A program made the translations under genes and the position numbers. From Nitrospira sp. (GTDB lineage: Bacteria > Nitrospirota > Nitrospiria > Nitrospirales > Nitrospiraceae), in assembly GCA_037045225.1 (NCBI GenBank), contig JBAOHZ010000009.1, positions 3,644,001 through 3,708,000 of the forward strand: a stretch of 64,000 nucleotides of DNA, written 5' to 3'. Of the stretch, positions 17,989 to 26,452 are shown in pieces. Positions within the stretch are counted from its first letter, which is position 1; each line of letters starts with the position of its first letter. A model generated the notes under the pieces. That model was not told the origin of the DNA. It did not search any database and saw only the letters and a list, made by a program, of their open reading frames with translations.

Positions 17989-20900
17989 AACACGCACCTT
18001 CACAGATGCCGAGCGGATGGAGTTGCGTTCCCATGTGGAGTTGGCCGGGGAGGCGATTTCATCCTACTGGCCCATGCGCACGTTTATTCACCACAATCCT
18101 CTACATGGGTTGGAAGAGCTTCCGTTCGATCAAGCGGTGAAGCGCGGTGAACAACTGCTTGGAGGAAAAGGCTATTTGCCCGACGCCTTGTATCGCCGCT
18201 TCTTCGAACAGGGTCGAATTTGTCCGGAGGACCTCACTCAGGTGCTCGCCCCGCTGGCCAGCGAGCGGCGGGTCCTGTTCGCGGGGCGTGAGGTGTCCCA
18301 TCAGGACGTGCTCCGGCTTTCGATGGTGCATGGGCTGGGTGAGGCGCTGCCGTCGCAGGCCGATCGCTCTGTTTCGGCGGAGGGCAACCCGGATGAGCTG
18401 ACCTCGTGGCTTGCCACTGTAGTGGGGCAGGCGAGAACCGGCCAGGCGGAGGCGTTGATTCCTCGGGCGCCCGTCGAGGTGTTGTCTCACGAGACCCTCT
18501 CGACCTGGTGCGATCGCACGCTGGGGACATCGCTGGTGTCGGATATCAACGAGCAGATGATCAAATGGTGCAGCGCATTTCTGGATGAAGGGGAAGCATC
18601 CTGGACCATGCCGGATCGGCAGCTTACGTTTTATCGCGCCTGGAAACGTCTGGTACGGTATGACGCCAGCCTGCGGTTACTAGGTGTGGCGGACGTTGCA
18701 CCGAAGATTGATGCATTGGGCGACCGGCCGGAAGAAGCCGTACTCGACAGTCTGGCCGTGATGGGCATTCCGAAGTCCGCTTGGGAGTCGTATTTTGCCT
18801 TGCATCTGTCCGCCCTCCCCGGATGGACTGGGTATATCAAGTGGCGGTCTGAGGAGCAGCATCATCCCTGGCAGGCGCGGTATCCGGTCGATCTGGTGAA
18901 ATACCTGGCGGTTCGGTTGTTTTATGAGCGCGAATTCGTGGCGTTGCACTGTCGCCGGTTGCTGGGCATCCCCGGCCACTATGATGCCATTCGGGCCTCT
19001 ATCGAGCAGGCTCCCTACGCCCACTGGCTCCGACGTCAATTGATGGAGGAAGGGTTGCCCCCTTCATTTGCCGCCCAGGCGCGGGACTGGAGCCGGCTTC
19101 ATCGGACTGCTACGCCCGACGAGTGGAATGGCATTGGAAAACAGCTCTATGAACAGACCGCCGGGTGGCGCGCCTCAGAAACCGTGAAGCACGATGTCCG
19201 ACGGCTACTCGCCCTGTCGACCGCGATGGGTGCCGATCCGGAACAGATCAGGGAAACGGCGCTGTCCGATGTGTCGACAGTCTTGAACTGGTTGGATGGA
19301 TTTCCCGCCGGGCAACAGAGTCAACGGTGGCTGGAAGCGTTTGAAGCCCGTCACCGCCGGGACGTCGTCCGGCAATTGCGCGGGGTCGCGACGCAATTGC
19401 GGGAATCTGATGAACGGGTTGCTTCGAGTGGCTCTTCACGTCCCCTGGCGCAACTGGTGTTTTGTATCGATATTCGATCCGAGGTGTTGCGGCGACATCT
19501 CGAGCAGCGTGGAGGGTATGAGACGTTGGGGGTGGCGGGATTTTTCGGGATTCCCGTCAAGTACCAGGCGTTCGGCGAAGAACATCCGGTCACGCATTCG
19601 CCCGTGCTGTTGAAACCCAAGAACCATATCAGAGAGATCCCGCGAAGTTATCATGGTGCGGCGGCGAGCCGGCACCGCCTGTTCTCGCGCCTCAACAAGG
19701 CGGGGCATGAGCTCCTCCACGATCTCAAGGAAAACGTCATTACCCCCTATGTCATGGTCGAAGCGCTGGGGTGGTTTTTCAGTGTTCCCTTCTTCGGCAA
19801 GACCCTCTGCCCACTCTGGTATCACCGTGTCACCTCTTGGGTGAAGCGGTTATGGTTGCCGCCGTTGGCGACGACGCTGACGATCGACAAGTTGACCAGA
19901 GAAGAGGCGGAGGAAATGGTGGCGGCGGAACAGCGTGCGGCCATCCGCGCTTCGCTCCGGCAAGAGTTTCCTGCGCTCGGCTCCGCGATCACGCCGGCAT
20001 TGATCGAGACCATCCGTCTCAGGGCGTTGGAGAACCAGAACGAGCAGAGCAGGGAAGTGGTTGCGAGCGCGCTCGGAATTGCTTCCTCCGCAGCGGATGC
20101 GTTGAACGAACGATTACGCCGGGAGTTGGCCCTCACACCGCGGGGTATGTCGACTCGTCTGCAGCGCATCACCTTGCATGGGTTTTCTGTCGCGGAACAG
20201 GCCTACGGGGTCGAAGCGGCACTCCGTCTCATGGGATTCACGTCCGGTTTTTCGCGGCTGGTGGTGATGTGTTCCCACGGGAGTACTTCGGATAATAATC
20301 CGTATGAATCTGCCCTGGATTGCGGCGCCTGCGGCGGCAACAGCGGCCTCCCCAACGCCCGCGCCTTTGCGGCGATGGCCAACAATCAGGCCGTCCGAAA
20401 GGTGCTGGAGTCGCGTGGGCTCAAAATCCCAGGCGATACCCATTTTGTCGCGGCATTACATGACACGACCAGGAACGATGTCCGCATCGTAGATCTGGAA
20501 GATGTTCCCCCGACGCATCGGAAGGACCTGGTGCGGTTGTTGGAGGATCTCAAGGAAGCGGGGACGCAGGCGGCGTTGGAGCGTGGGATGGCGCTGGAGA
20601 GACCGGCGGCGACAGCGAGCCGCCGCGATCCGCAGCAACGGGCGTACCGGCGCAGCGTTGACTGGGCACAGGTTCGCCCTGAGTGGGGCCTGTCGAAGAA
20701 CAACCTGCTCATCATCGGCCGTCGGGAGCTCACGCGGCCGCTGGATCTCCAGGGCCGGTCATTTCTGCACTCCTACGATTATCGCCAGGATGCCTCGGGG
20801 AAACTCCTGGAGACGATCATGACGGCTCCCCTCATCGTGGCTCAATGGATCAATATGGAGCACTATTTCTCCGCCGTCGACAACGAGGTGTACGGCAGCG

Positions 20901-21307
20901 GGAGCAAGGTCTACCACAATATCGTCGGACGAGTGGGTGTGATGAGTGGAGCGACCAGCGACCTTCGCTTGGGCCTGCCGGCCCAGACCGTCCTGGACGG
21001 CCCGGTCCCCTATCATGAGCCGATGCGGTTGCTGGCGGTGATCGAGGCTCCGCGTGTTCGTGTCGAGTCGGTGATTGCGAAACATCCCGGACTCGAACGG
21101 TTGTTCCAGAACGAGTGGGTGTCACTGGTGGTGTGTGAGCCGAACGAAGCGGCGTTTTACCATTACGACATCATGCGGGGCTGGCAATCGGTGTCGGAAG
21201 AGCTGGAAATGCACCCGGACATTCGAGGGCACTCAGATGGGCACCCTGCTGCCGAGTCGGGCGTCCGACCGGAGGCTGGTGGGGTGGTACGGGAGAGAGC
21301 GGAATAA
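17978..21307 (+). CDS. dabA: DabA (DUF2309): carbonic-anhydrase-like subunit of the DAB system
   Basis: 1109 aa from the ATG at 17978, preceded by CGGAG and overlapping dabB by 11 bases. The beta-carbonic-anhydrase-like zinc site is intact: Cys496 and Asp498 in LVFCIDIRSEV, His767 in MCSHGSTSDNNPYESALD and Cys782 in DCGACGG. The 15-residue spacing between the His and the second Cys equals that in characterised DabA (His524, Cys539 in Halothiobacillus). The N-terminus WPMRTFIHHNPLHGLE is also diagnostic. At about 1100 residues it belongs to the long form; the Halothiobacillus protein is roughly 830. Peripheral membrane protein acting with DabB. Confidence 0.93.
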   Translation: MVVKTRTFTDAERMELRSHVELAGEAISSYWPMRTFIHHNPLHGLEELPFDQAVKRGEQLLGGKGYLPDALYRRFFEQGRICPEDLTQVLAPLASERRVLFAGREVSHQDVLRLSMVHGLGEALPSQADRSVSAEGNPDELTSWLATVVGQARTGQAEALIPRAPVEVLSHETLSTWCDRTLGTSLVSDINEQMIKWCSAFLDEGEASWTMPDRQLTFYRAWKRLVRYDASLRLLGVADVAPKIDALGDRPEEAVLDSLAVMGIPKSAWESYFALHLSALPGWTGYIKWRSEEQHHPWQARYPVDLVKYLAVRLFYEREFVALHCRRLLGIPGHYDAIRASIEQAPYAHWLRRQLMEEGLPPSFAAQARDWSRLHRTATPDEWNGIGKQLYEQTAGWRASETVKHDVRRLLALSTAMGADPEQIRETALSDVSTVLNWLDGFPAGQQSQRWLEAFEARHRRDVVRQLRGVATQLRESDERVASSGSSRPLAQLVFCIDIRSEVLRRHLEQRGGYETLGVAGFFGIPVKYQAFGEEHPVTHSPVLLKPKNHIREIPRSYHGAAASRHRLFSRLNKAGHELLHDLKENVITPYVMVEALGWFFSVPFFGKTLCPLWYHRVTSWVKRLWLPPLATTLTIDKLTREEAEEMVAAEQRAAIRASLRQEFPALGSAITPALIETIRLRALENQNEQSREVVASALGIASSAADALNERLRRELALTPRGMSTRLQRITLHGFSVAEQAYGVEAALRLMGFTSGFSRLVVMCSHGSTSDNNPYESALDCGACGGNSGLPNARAFAAMANNQAVRKVLESRGLKIPGDTHFVAALHDTTRNDVRIVDLEDVPPTHRKDLVRLLEDLKEAGTQAALERGMALERPAATASRRDPQQRAYRRSVDWAQVRPEWGLSKNNLLIIGRRELTRPLDLQGRSFLHSYDYRQDASGKLLETIMTAPLIVAQWINMEHYFSAVDNEVYGSGSKVYHNIVGRVGVMSGATSDLRLGLPAQTVLDGPVPYHEPMRLLAVIEAPRVRVESVIAKHPGLERLFQNEWVSLVVCEPNEAAFYHYDIMRGWQSVSEELEMHPDIRGHSDGHPAAESGVRPEAGGVVRERAE

Positions 21308-21416
21308 GCCGCCTCGGGCCCTTAGCGTAGGGCAGAGCGGAATGAATCGGGATCAGGTACAAGTTCGAGATGGCGTGGGACGGAACAGGGGACGGAAGAG
21401 GGGAGGGGGCAGGGGT

Positions 21417-21740
21417 ATGCTGACGTTGCATCCGATGAAAGAAATCCGCATCGTGGTCGAGGGAGAGCACCTCAAGTTAGTGACGAATCTGCTCGATCGA
21501 GTCGGCGCTACCGGCTATACGATCATCAACAATGTTTCCGGCAAGGGGCATCACGGATTCCATGAAGGTCACCTGCTGTTCGACGACACCAGCAGCCAGG
21601 TGATCATTTTCACCGTCGTGCCTGAGGAACTGATTGAGCCGATTCTGGCTGGGCTGGGCCCGCTTTTTCACAAACATTCCGGCGCCATGTTCGTCAGCGA
21701 CATTGCGGTGACCCGCCGGGATCATTTCGTAATTCCGTAG
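21417..21740 (+). CDS. PII-like signalling protein of the DAB operon
   Basis: 107 aa from the ATG at 21417, after a purine-rich GGGAGGGGGCAGGGG. It has the ferredoxin-like PII fold pattern: KEIRIVVEGEHLKLVTNLLD, GATGYTIINNVSGKGHHG, a short T-loop with FHEGHLLFDD, then QVIIFTVVPEELIEPILAGL and a C-terminal strand AMFVSDIAVTRRD. It lacks the uridylylated Tyr of classical GlnB and is closer to the PII-like proteins (SbtB, CPII) found with bicarbonate transporters, which sense adenine nucleotides and carbon status. It follows dabA by 109 bases and may bind DabA or DabB. Confidence 0.8.
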   Translation: MLTLHPMKEIRIVVEGEHLKLVTNLLDRVGATGYTIINNVSGKGHHGFHEGHLLFDDTSSQVIIFTVVPEELIEPILAGLGPLFHKHSGAMFVSDIAVTRRDHFVIP

Positions 21741-21856
21741 CAGGCGTCTGGACGGGCGACTCCCTCTCGACGGGTGGGGACCTGCTGGGTATACTGCCCC
21801 TGCGCGCATGCGCATGTTGAACGAAGCATCTGTCATTCCCGGCGAGCGCGACAGTC

Positions 21857-23830
21857 ATGGCCTCTTCTCATCGTAGTCGCTCCAAGCTGTCACGGCCGGT
21901 TCGGTCTGAGCTCGCCGCCGCTGAGGTCCTTGCCTGGCTGAGCGACTGTATCCACGGAGGCCTCTGTTTCGTCTGCCACGGCCTTCTCATCTTCGAAAAT
22001 TCTCACTTTTCTGAATTGGTGGAGTCTGCCTCTCCTCAGGTGGGAGCGGAAGAGCATGCCCTGAGGAAGCGCCTGCTGGATGACGCGATTGCCTGGAACC
22101 TAGGTGCGCTCGGAACCAGAAAGACGATCGAATATACATTGGAGGCTCAGGATGGCCGGCCGCGCTACTACGCCTGCCGGTTCAATGTGGTGCCCTATCG
22201 TGGAGACCGTGGTGTGTTGATGGTGCTGGAGGATGTGACCGAGCGGGTGCTGCTTGCGCAGGACGCGGCGCATGTCGCGCGATTTCAGTCCGCGCTGGCG
22301 CGTATCGGTACCCTGGCGGTCAGCGGCGTCTCGGCCCAGGCACTGATGAATGAAGCGGTTCAGGAAACGGCGGTGGCGCTGGAAGTGGAACTCTGCAAGA
22401 TTCTGGTGCCGCGCGAACTGGACGGCCATCTCTACATCATGGCGGGGATCGGGCTGCAACGCGATCTCATCGGCAAACTCACGATCGAAGGCGGCACCCA
22501 TTCTCAGGCCGGCTATGCGATCCGGGAACGGATTCCGGTTGTGGTCGACGATTTCCGCCGGGAAACTCGGTTTTCCGCGTCTAAATTGCTTACGGAACAT
22601 GGTGCGGTCGCGGGCATGTGTGTGCCGATGCTGGTCGAAGACCGGGTGTATGGAGTGATGACTGCCCATTCCAAGCGGGTCCGCACGTTCAACCAAAAGG
22701 AACAGGAGTTTCTCTGTACGATGGCGAATACCATCGGCACGGTATTGGAGCGCCGGCGCCATGAAGAGACGCAGATGGATTTTTATCATCGCCTCTTCCT
22801 ATCCGCGCAGGACGGCGTGATGATGACGGACACGACCGGCACAATCGTGGACTGGAATCCGGCTCTGGAGCGCATGACAGGATGGACGCGCGAGGAGGCG
22901 CTGGGCCAGCGCCCGGCGATTCTGAAATCGGGCAAACATCCCCCCGAGTTTTATGAGCGTCTGTGGGCGTCGATCCGTTCGGGGCATCCCTTTGTCGAAC
23001 GGTTCGTTAATCGACGGAAAGACGGGTCGGAGTTTCTGGTGTGGGAGCGTGTCAGCCCGGTGAAGGCTTCGGATGGGACCACGCAGTACTTCATGGCGAT
23101 CCTGACCGATCTCAGTGAACGGGAACAAATGCTTGAAGCGTTGCGCCACACCGAGCAGGTGAAGCTGGTCGGCCAACTTGCCGGCGGCATATTACACGAG
23201 GTGCGGAATCCGCTCATTGGCCTGGGCAGTCTGGCCACGCATCTGGCCGATCAGGCCTCGCTGCCGCAAGAGGCGCGCGACCGCTGTCGGTTGATCGCCA
23301 GAGAGGCCGCGCGAATCGATGAACTCCTGGAATCGCATTTGGGGCAGCTGCGGCCACGCCCTTTCGATATCGCACCCTGTGATCTTGCCTCGGTGCTCGA
23401 TGATATGTGGACACTCCTTCGACCGAACTTGATGAAGAATCACATTCTGGTCAAGTCTTCGATGGCCCCGGACCTGCCGGCGGTCGATGCGTCGCGAGCG
23501 CATATTCTGCAGGTCTGTCTCAATATTGCGATGAATGCGATCGATGCGATGCCGGGCGGCGGGAGCGTGCAGGTGACGGTCACGCCCGAAATCCGGCGTC
23601 TCGCAGGAGTGTTGATGCGGTTTTCTGATTCGGGAAAAGGGATTGCCGACGAAGATCTTAAGCGGATCTACGAGCCCTTCTTCACGAACGGCAAAGCCAA
23701 GGGGGTCGGGCTCGGGTTGACCATTACCCGCGACATCGTGGAGCGGCACCATGGGCAACTCATCATTCAGAGTCCGCCGGGGAGTGGCGCGGTGGTCGAT
23801 GTGTGGCTTCCCGTGAGACACGAGGCGTAG
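21857..23830 (+). CDS. NtrB-like sensor histidine kinase with PAS-GAF-PAS input
   Basis: 657 aa, no membrane segment. In order: an N-terminal PAS-like domain (to about 135), a GAF domain (about 150-300, with AGMCVPMLVEDRVYGVMTAHS), a PAS domain (about 310-430, with MMTDTTGTIVDWNPALERM), HisKA with His447 in GGILHEVRNPLIGLGSL, and HATPase_c with DSGKGI and GVGLGLTITRDIVERH. The transmitter type is that of NtrB/AtoS sensors that pair with sigma-54 activators. The regulator gene starts one base after its stop, so the two are surely partners. The cytoplasmic signal is unknown; being inside the dab operon suggests carbon or redox status. Confidence 0.9.
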   Translation: MASSHRSRSKLSRPVRSELAAAEVLAWLSDCIHGGLCFVCHGLLIFENSHFSELVESASPQVGAEEHALRKRLLDDAIAWNLGALGTRKTIEYTLEAQDGRPRYYACRFNVVPYRGDRGVLMVLEDVTERVLLAQDAAHVARFQSALARIGTLAVSGVSAQALMNEAVQETAVALEVELCKILVPRELDGHLYIMAGIGLQRDLIGKLTIEGGTHSQAGYAIRERIPVVVDDFRRETRFSASKLLTEHGAVAGMCVPMLVEDRVYGVMTAHSKRVRTFNQKEQEFLCTMANTIGTVLERRRHEETQMDFYHRLFLSAQDGVMMTDTTGTIVDWNPALERMTGWTREEALGQRPAILKSGKHPPEFYERLWASIRSGHPFVERFVNRRKDGSEFLVWERVSPVKASDGTTQYFMAILTDLSEREQMLEALRHTEQVKLVGQLAGGILHEVRNPLIGLGSLATHLADQASLPQEARDRCRLIAREAARIDELLESHLGQLRPRPFDIAPCDLASVLDDMWTLLRPNLMKNHILVKSSMAPDLPAVDASRAHILQVCLNIAMNAIDAMPGGGSVQVTVTPEIRRLAGVLMRFSDSGKGIADEDLKRIYEPFFTNGKAKGVGLGLTITRDIVERHHGQLIIQSPPGSGAVVDVWLPVRHEA

Positions 23831-23831
23831 C

Positions 23832-25238
23832 ATGCCCTGGCATCTCTTATTGTTAGAAGATGAGGCTTCGGTTCGGGAGGCGTTCGCATTGCGTTTGCGC
23901 GATCAGGGGTACGTGGTGCAGACGGCAGGGTCTGGCGAGGAGGCCTTGGGTCTGCTCCGATCGTTCGAACCGGACGTGCTGGTGGCTGATTTGGTGATGC
24001 CGAATCTCTCCGGGTTGGATGTCTTGGCCCGTGTGAAACAGCTGTCGCCGGCCATGCCGGTGATCGTCTTGACGGCGAGAGGCACGGTGAAAGATGCGGT
24101 GGAGGCCATGAGGCTGGGGGCATTCGATTTTGTGGCCAAGAGCATCGATATGGACGATCTGCTTCATACGCTGCGCCGGGCGACGGAGGTCTTGACGCTT
24201 CAACGCCAGGTGCAGTTGCATAGCGGACAAGATGCCGCACGGTATGCGCTGGATCGTGTGATTGCCAACAGTCCCGTGACCAGGAGTTTCCTCACCCAGG
24301 TGCAGGAACTCATCACGAACGACCGCGTGACGGTTCTTCTGCAGGGCGAAACGGGGACAGGCAAGCAATATATGGGGCGTGTGATCCACTACAACGGCCC
24401 ACGCGCGGGCAAACCCTGTGTGGAAGTGGACTGTCCGTCGATTCCGCGTGACCTTTTCGAGAGCGAGCTGTTCGGGCATGAGAAGGGATCGTTTACAGGG
24501 GCGACTGGCAGAAAGTGCGGATTGCTCGAGATGGCCGAAGGCGGGACGGTCTTTTTCGACGAGATTGCCGATCTCCCGCTTCCCCTCCAGGCCAAATTGC
24601 TGCGTGTGCTGGAGGAACGTACGATTCGACGGGTCGGTAGCGCGTCAAATCTTGCGATCGATGTGCGGGTGATGGCGGCGACAAATCGGAATTTAAAGGA
24701 AGCCGTGGCGAAGGGTGAGTTTCGGGAGGATTTGTACTTCCGACTGAATGTGGTGACGCTGACGGTGCCGCCGCTTCGCGACCGGCGGGAGGACATCATT
24801 CCTTTGGCAGAGCAATTTTTGACCCGTTCTGCGCTGGCGCTCAAGAAGCCGGTGCGGACGCTGAGTGAAAGTGCCCAAGCCTTGCTTCGGGGCTACCACC
24901 TTCCCGGGAACGTGCGTGAGCTCAGCAATCTCATTGAGCGGGCGGTCCTCTTCTGTGCAGGGACGACGCTGGAGACGGCGAATTTCCCCGTTGATGTTCA
25001 GGGGGCTGTTTCAATACCGGCCACGGCCACCATGGCTCCCGCTTGCGCTCCGGCGGGCGCATCGAATTCCGGGGATGTCCATATCAGCTTCCGGGTCGGA
25101 GACCAATCGTTGGCTGATCTGGAGGATCAAATCATCGAAGCGGTGCTGGCCCGATCCGGCGGCAACAAAACCTTAGCCGCGAGGCAGTTGGGGGTGACAC
25201 GTTGGATGTTGGATCGCCGTCGCAAAGCCCGGTTATGA
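23832..25238 (+). CDS. NtrC-family sigma-54-dependent response regulator
   Basis: 468 aa. Receiver domain with Asp53 in LVADLVMPNLSG; the usual Lys-Pro after the last strand is Lys-Ser (VAKSIDMDD). AAA+ domain: Walker A GETGTGKQ, the sigma-54 contact loop GSFTGAT at 219-225, Walker B TVFFDEIADLPL and LPGNVRELSNLIERAV. The C-terminal Fis-type helix-turn-helix is in NKTLAARQLGVTRWMLDRR. It should, when phosphorylated, open sigma-54 promoters. Candidate targets are the two -24/-12 elements in this window, each preceded by TGCAC dyads. GSFTGA replaces GAFTGA (Ala to Ser), a known tolerated variant. Confidence 0.93.
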   Translation: MPWHLLLLEDEASVREAFALRLRDQGYVVQTAGSGEEALGLLRSFEPDVLVADLVMPNLSGLDVLARVKQLSPAMPVIVLTARGTVKDAVEAMRLGAFDFVAKSIDMDDLLHTLRRATEVLTLQRQVQLHSGQDAARYALDRVIANSPVTRSFLTQVQELITNDRVTVLLQGETGTGKQYMGRVIHYNGPRAGKPCVEVDCPSIPRDLFESELFGHEKGSFTGATGRKCGLLEMAEGGTVFFDEIADLPLPLQAKLLRVLEERTIRRVGSASNLAIDVRVMAATNRNLKEAVAKGEFREDLYFRLNVVTLTVPPLRDRREDIIPLAEQFLTRSALALKKPVRTLSESAQALLRGYHLPGNVRELSNLIERAVLFCAGTTLETANFPVDVQGAVSIPATATMAPACAPAGASNSGDVHISFRVGDQSLADLEDQIIEAVLARSGGNKTLAARQLGVTRWMLDRRRKARL

Positions 25239-25372
25239 TGCGCTGCTTCATCTCCCGATCGGATCGAATGTAATCCCACCCGGTTCCCTCAGTCGTGGTC
25301 GTTTTCAGCTCTCAAACCATCAAATTCCCTCTTGGCTCATGACTGCCCGTGAGTGCAAGTTTGTGGGTGCCC

Positions 25373-25418
25373 GTGCACGACTCCTCGCGCATTTGTGCAC
25401 GCGCACACCATTGGTGCA
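25373..25418. promoter_or_regulatory. Cluster of TGCAC dyads, candidate enhancer sites for mpsC
   Basis: GTGCAC at 25373-25378, then GCGCATTTGTGCAC at 25387-25400, which is one mismatch from GTGCA-N4-TGCAC. Next GCAC-N7-GTGC at 25403-25417, the half-site spacing of classical NtrC boxes. The same half-sites lie upstream of dabB. The cluster is about 120-165 bases upstream of the -24 element at 25539. Confidence 0.55.
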
Positions 25419-25537
25419 GAGAGATCGGCTTGGTCCGAATTGGGGGGCCGGCACGATCAGTGAGACCAGGGCTGGGAGCCGCTGGTTTTCTTGAGAAATC
25501 AGAGTGCGCAGGAGGCGGGCTACATCGACTTCTGTTG

Positions 25538-25553
25538 TGGACTGAGGTTTGCA
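25538..25553 (+). promoter_or_regulatory. Candidate sigma-54 (-24/-12) promoter of the mpsC-like gene
   Basis: TGGACTGAGGTTTGCA matches TGGCACRNNNNTTGCW at the TGG and the TTGCA ends with the correct 10-base gap between GG (25539-25540) and GC (25551-25552); the ACT in place of CAC is the weak part. Confidence 0.45.
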
Positions 25554-25721
25554 CTGTCTTTCTCCAGAAATTCAGGCCGCACAGCACCAGTGAGATACCT
25601 CACGGAGACGAGATGAATTGCCTGTGATGTCACCGTCCGATGTCTGCCGAGGTCTACGCTCAGCTATCGGAAACGCGAGGACCGCGGGGATCGGGTATGC
25701 ATTGCATGATGAGAGGTCAGT

Positions 25722-26165
25722 ATGGCGCAGTTCCGGAATCAGGCGGATATTGAATATGCCGTGATGCTCGCGATCTTGAACTTTCACACCGAGTTCATGA
25801 AGTCGAACTATGCGCATGTTCAGGTGCGGATCGCCGACGATGTCATTGATGCCACGCTCATCAGGCACAGCATCATCCCCGCCGAGGCACGGTTGGCTCA
25901 AACAGAGGATGGCCGAGCGTTACTTCGTCGTGTCCATGAGGCCATGTTTCTCTCCTGTCAGGATGTACTCAAGGCGCGGATTGAGCCGGTGGTTGGGAAG
26001 CGAGTGCGTGCGATGGTGACGAGTTTGGATCCCGTCTCCGGGCGAATCACCATTGTGATCAGTCTCCAAACCGGTCTCGCTCCGACCACGCCGGAACGGA
26101 CTTCAGACGATCGGGAGCAGGCGGACGTACAGCGCTCAGCTCCGGTGGCGAATCGGACTGTGTGA
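25722..26165 (+). CDS. DUF2294/MpsC-like protein
   Basis: 147 aa. Residues 25-120 fit the DUF2294 pattern: an N-terminal conserved helix, VQVRIADDVIDATLIRHSIIPAEARLAQ, then ALLRRVHEAMFLSCQDVLKARIEPVVGKRVRAMVTSLD and a hydrophobic final strand ITIVISL. In Staphylococcus, DUF2294 proteins are MpsC, encoded with MpsA and MpsB, the homologues of DabB and DabA. Finding one here, just after the dab operon and its regulator, supports that reading. The last 30 residues are polar and probably disordered. Biochemical role unknown. Confidence 0.7.
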   Translation: MAQFRNQADIEYAVMLAILNFHTEFMKSNYAHVQVRIADDVIDATLIRHSIIPAEARLAQTEDGRALLRRVHEAMFLSCQDVLKARIEPVVGKRVRAMVTSLDPVSGRITIVISLQTGLAPTTPERTSDDREQADVQRSAPVANRTV

Positions 26166-26259
26166 GGCTGTCCGCGAGCGGAGCACGGGAATTGAGAGAA
26201 CGCTTCTGGTTGAGCGGCAGAGGGGAAAAAGAGATCGTCAGCTGGTTGGGACTATAAAG

Positions 26260-26335
26260 TGGTGCGCCCGACAGGACTTGAACCTGTAGCCTTCTGATCC
26301 GTAGTCAGATGCTCTATCCATTGAGCTACGGGCGC
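26260..26335 (-). tRNA. tRNA-Arg, anticodon ACG
   Basis: The minus strand gives a full cloverleaf. Acceptor stem GCGCCCG pairs with CGGGCGC, then discriminator A and an encoded CCA (26260-26262). The anticodon arm is TCTGA-CTACGGA-TCAGA, so the anticodon is ACG (A34 normally edited to inosine, reading CGU/CGC/CGA). The T arm contains GGTTCAAGTCC. 76 bases including CCA. Confidence 0.96.
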
Positions 26336-26346
26336 ATGGGACATTT

Positions 26347-26390
26347 TTTGAGCCCGCTCGAAGGGATGTTCCTTCGAAGCGGGCTCAAAG
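26347..26390. repeat. Long inverted repeat between tRNA-Arg and the proline-rich protein gene
   Basis: GAGCCCGCT pairs with AGCGGGCTC, continued by CGAAGG with CCTTCG after one bulged A; the loop is about 6 bases. The outer bases (TTTGAG/CTCAAA) extend the stem. No T-tract follows the stem on either strand, so it is not a standard intrinsic terminator. It could still end or stabilise transcripts of either neighbour. Confidence 0.6.
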
Positions 26391-26452
26391 GTGTAGCGCC
26401 CGTTATACAGGCTTGAGGGAAGAACGGTCAAGCCTGTCCGGCATAGATATTT

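Larger units (their letters stand above)
25239..25721. promoter_or_regulatory. Regulatory region upstream of the mpsC-like gene
   Basis: 483 non-coding bases. It contains a cluster of TGCAC half-sites (25373-25418) and a candidate -24/-12 promoter (25538-25553). No protein-coding frame here is convincing. About 170 bases separate the -12 element from the next start codon, so the transcript would have a long leader. Confidence 0.55.

Noticed and set aside
26347..26390. Intrinsic terminator between tRNA-Arg and the next gene
   Set aside because: The stem is strong but on neither strand is it followed by a run of T; kept only as an inverted repeat.
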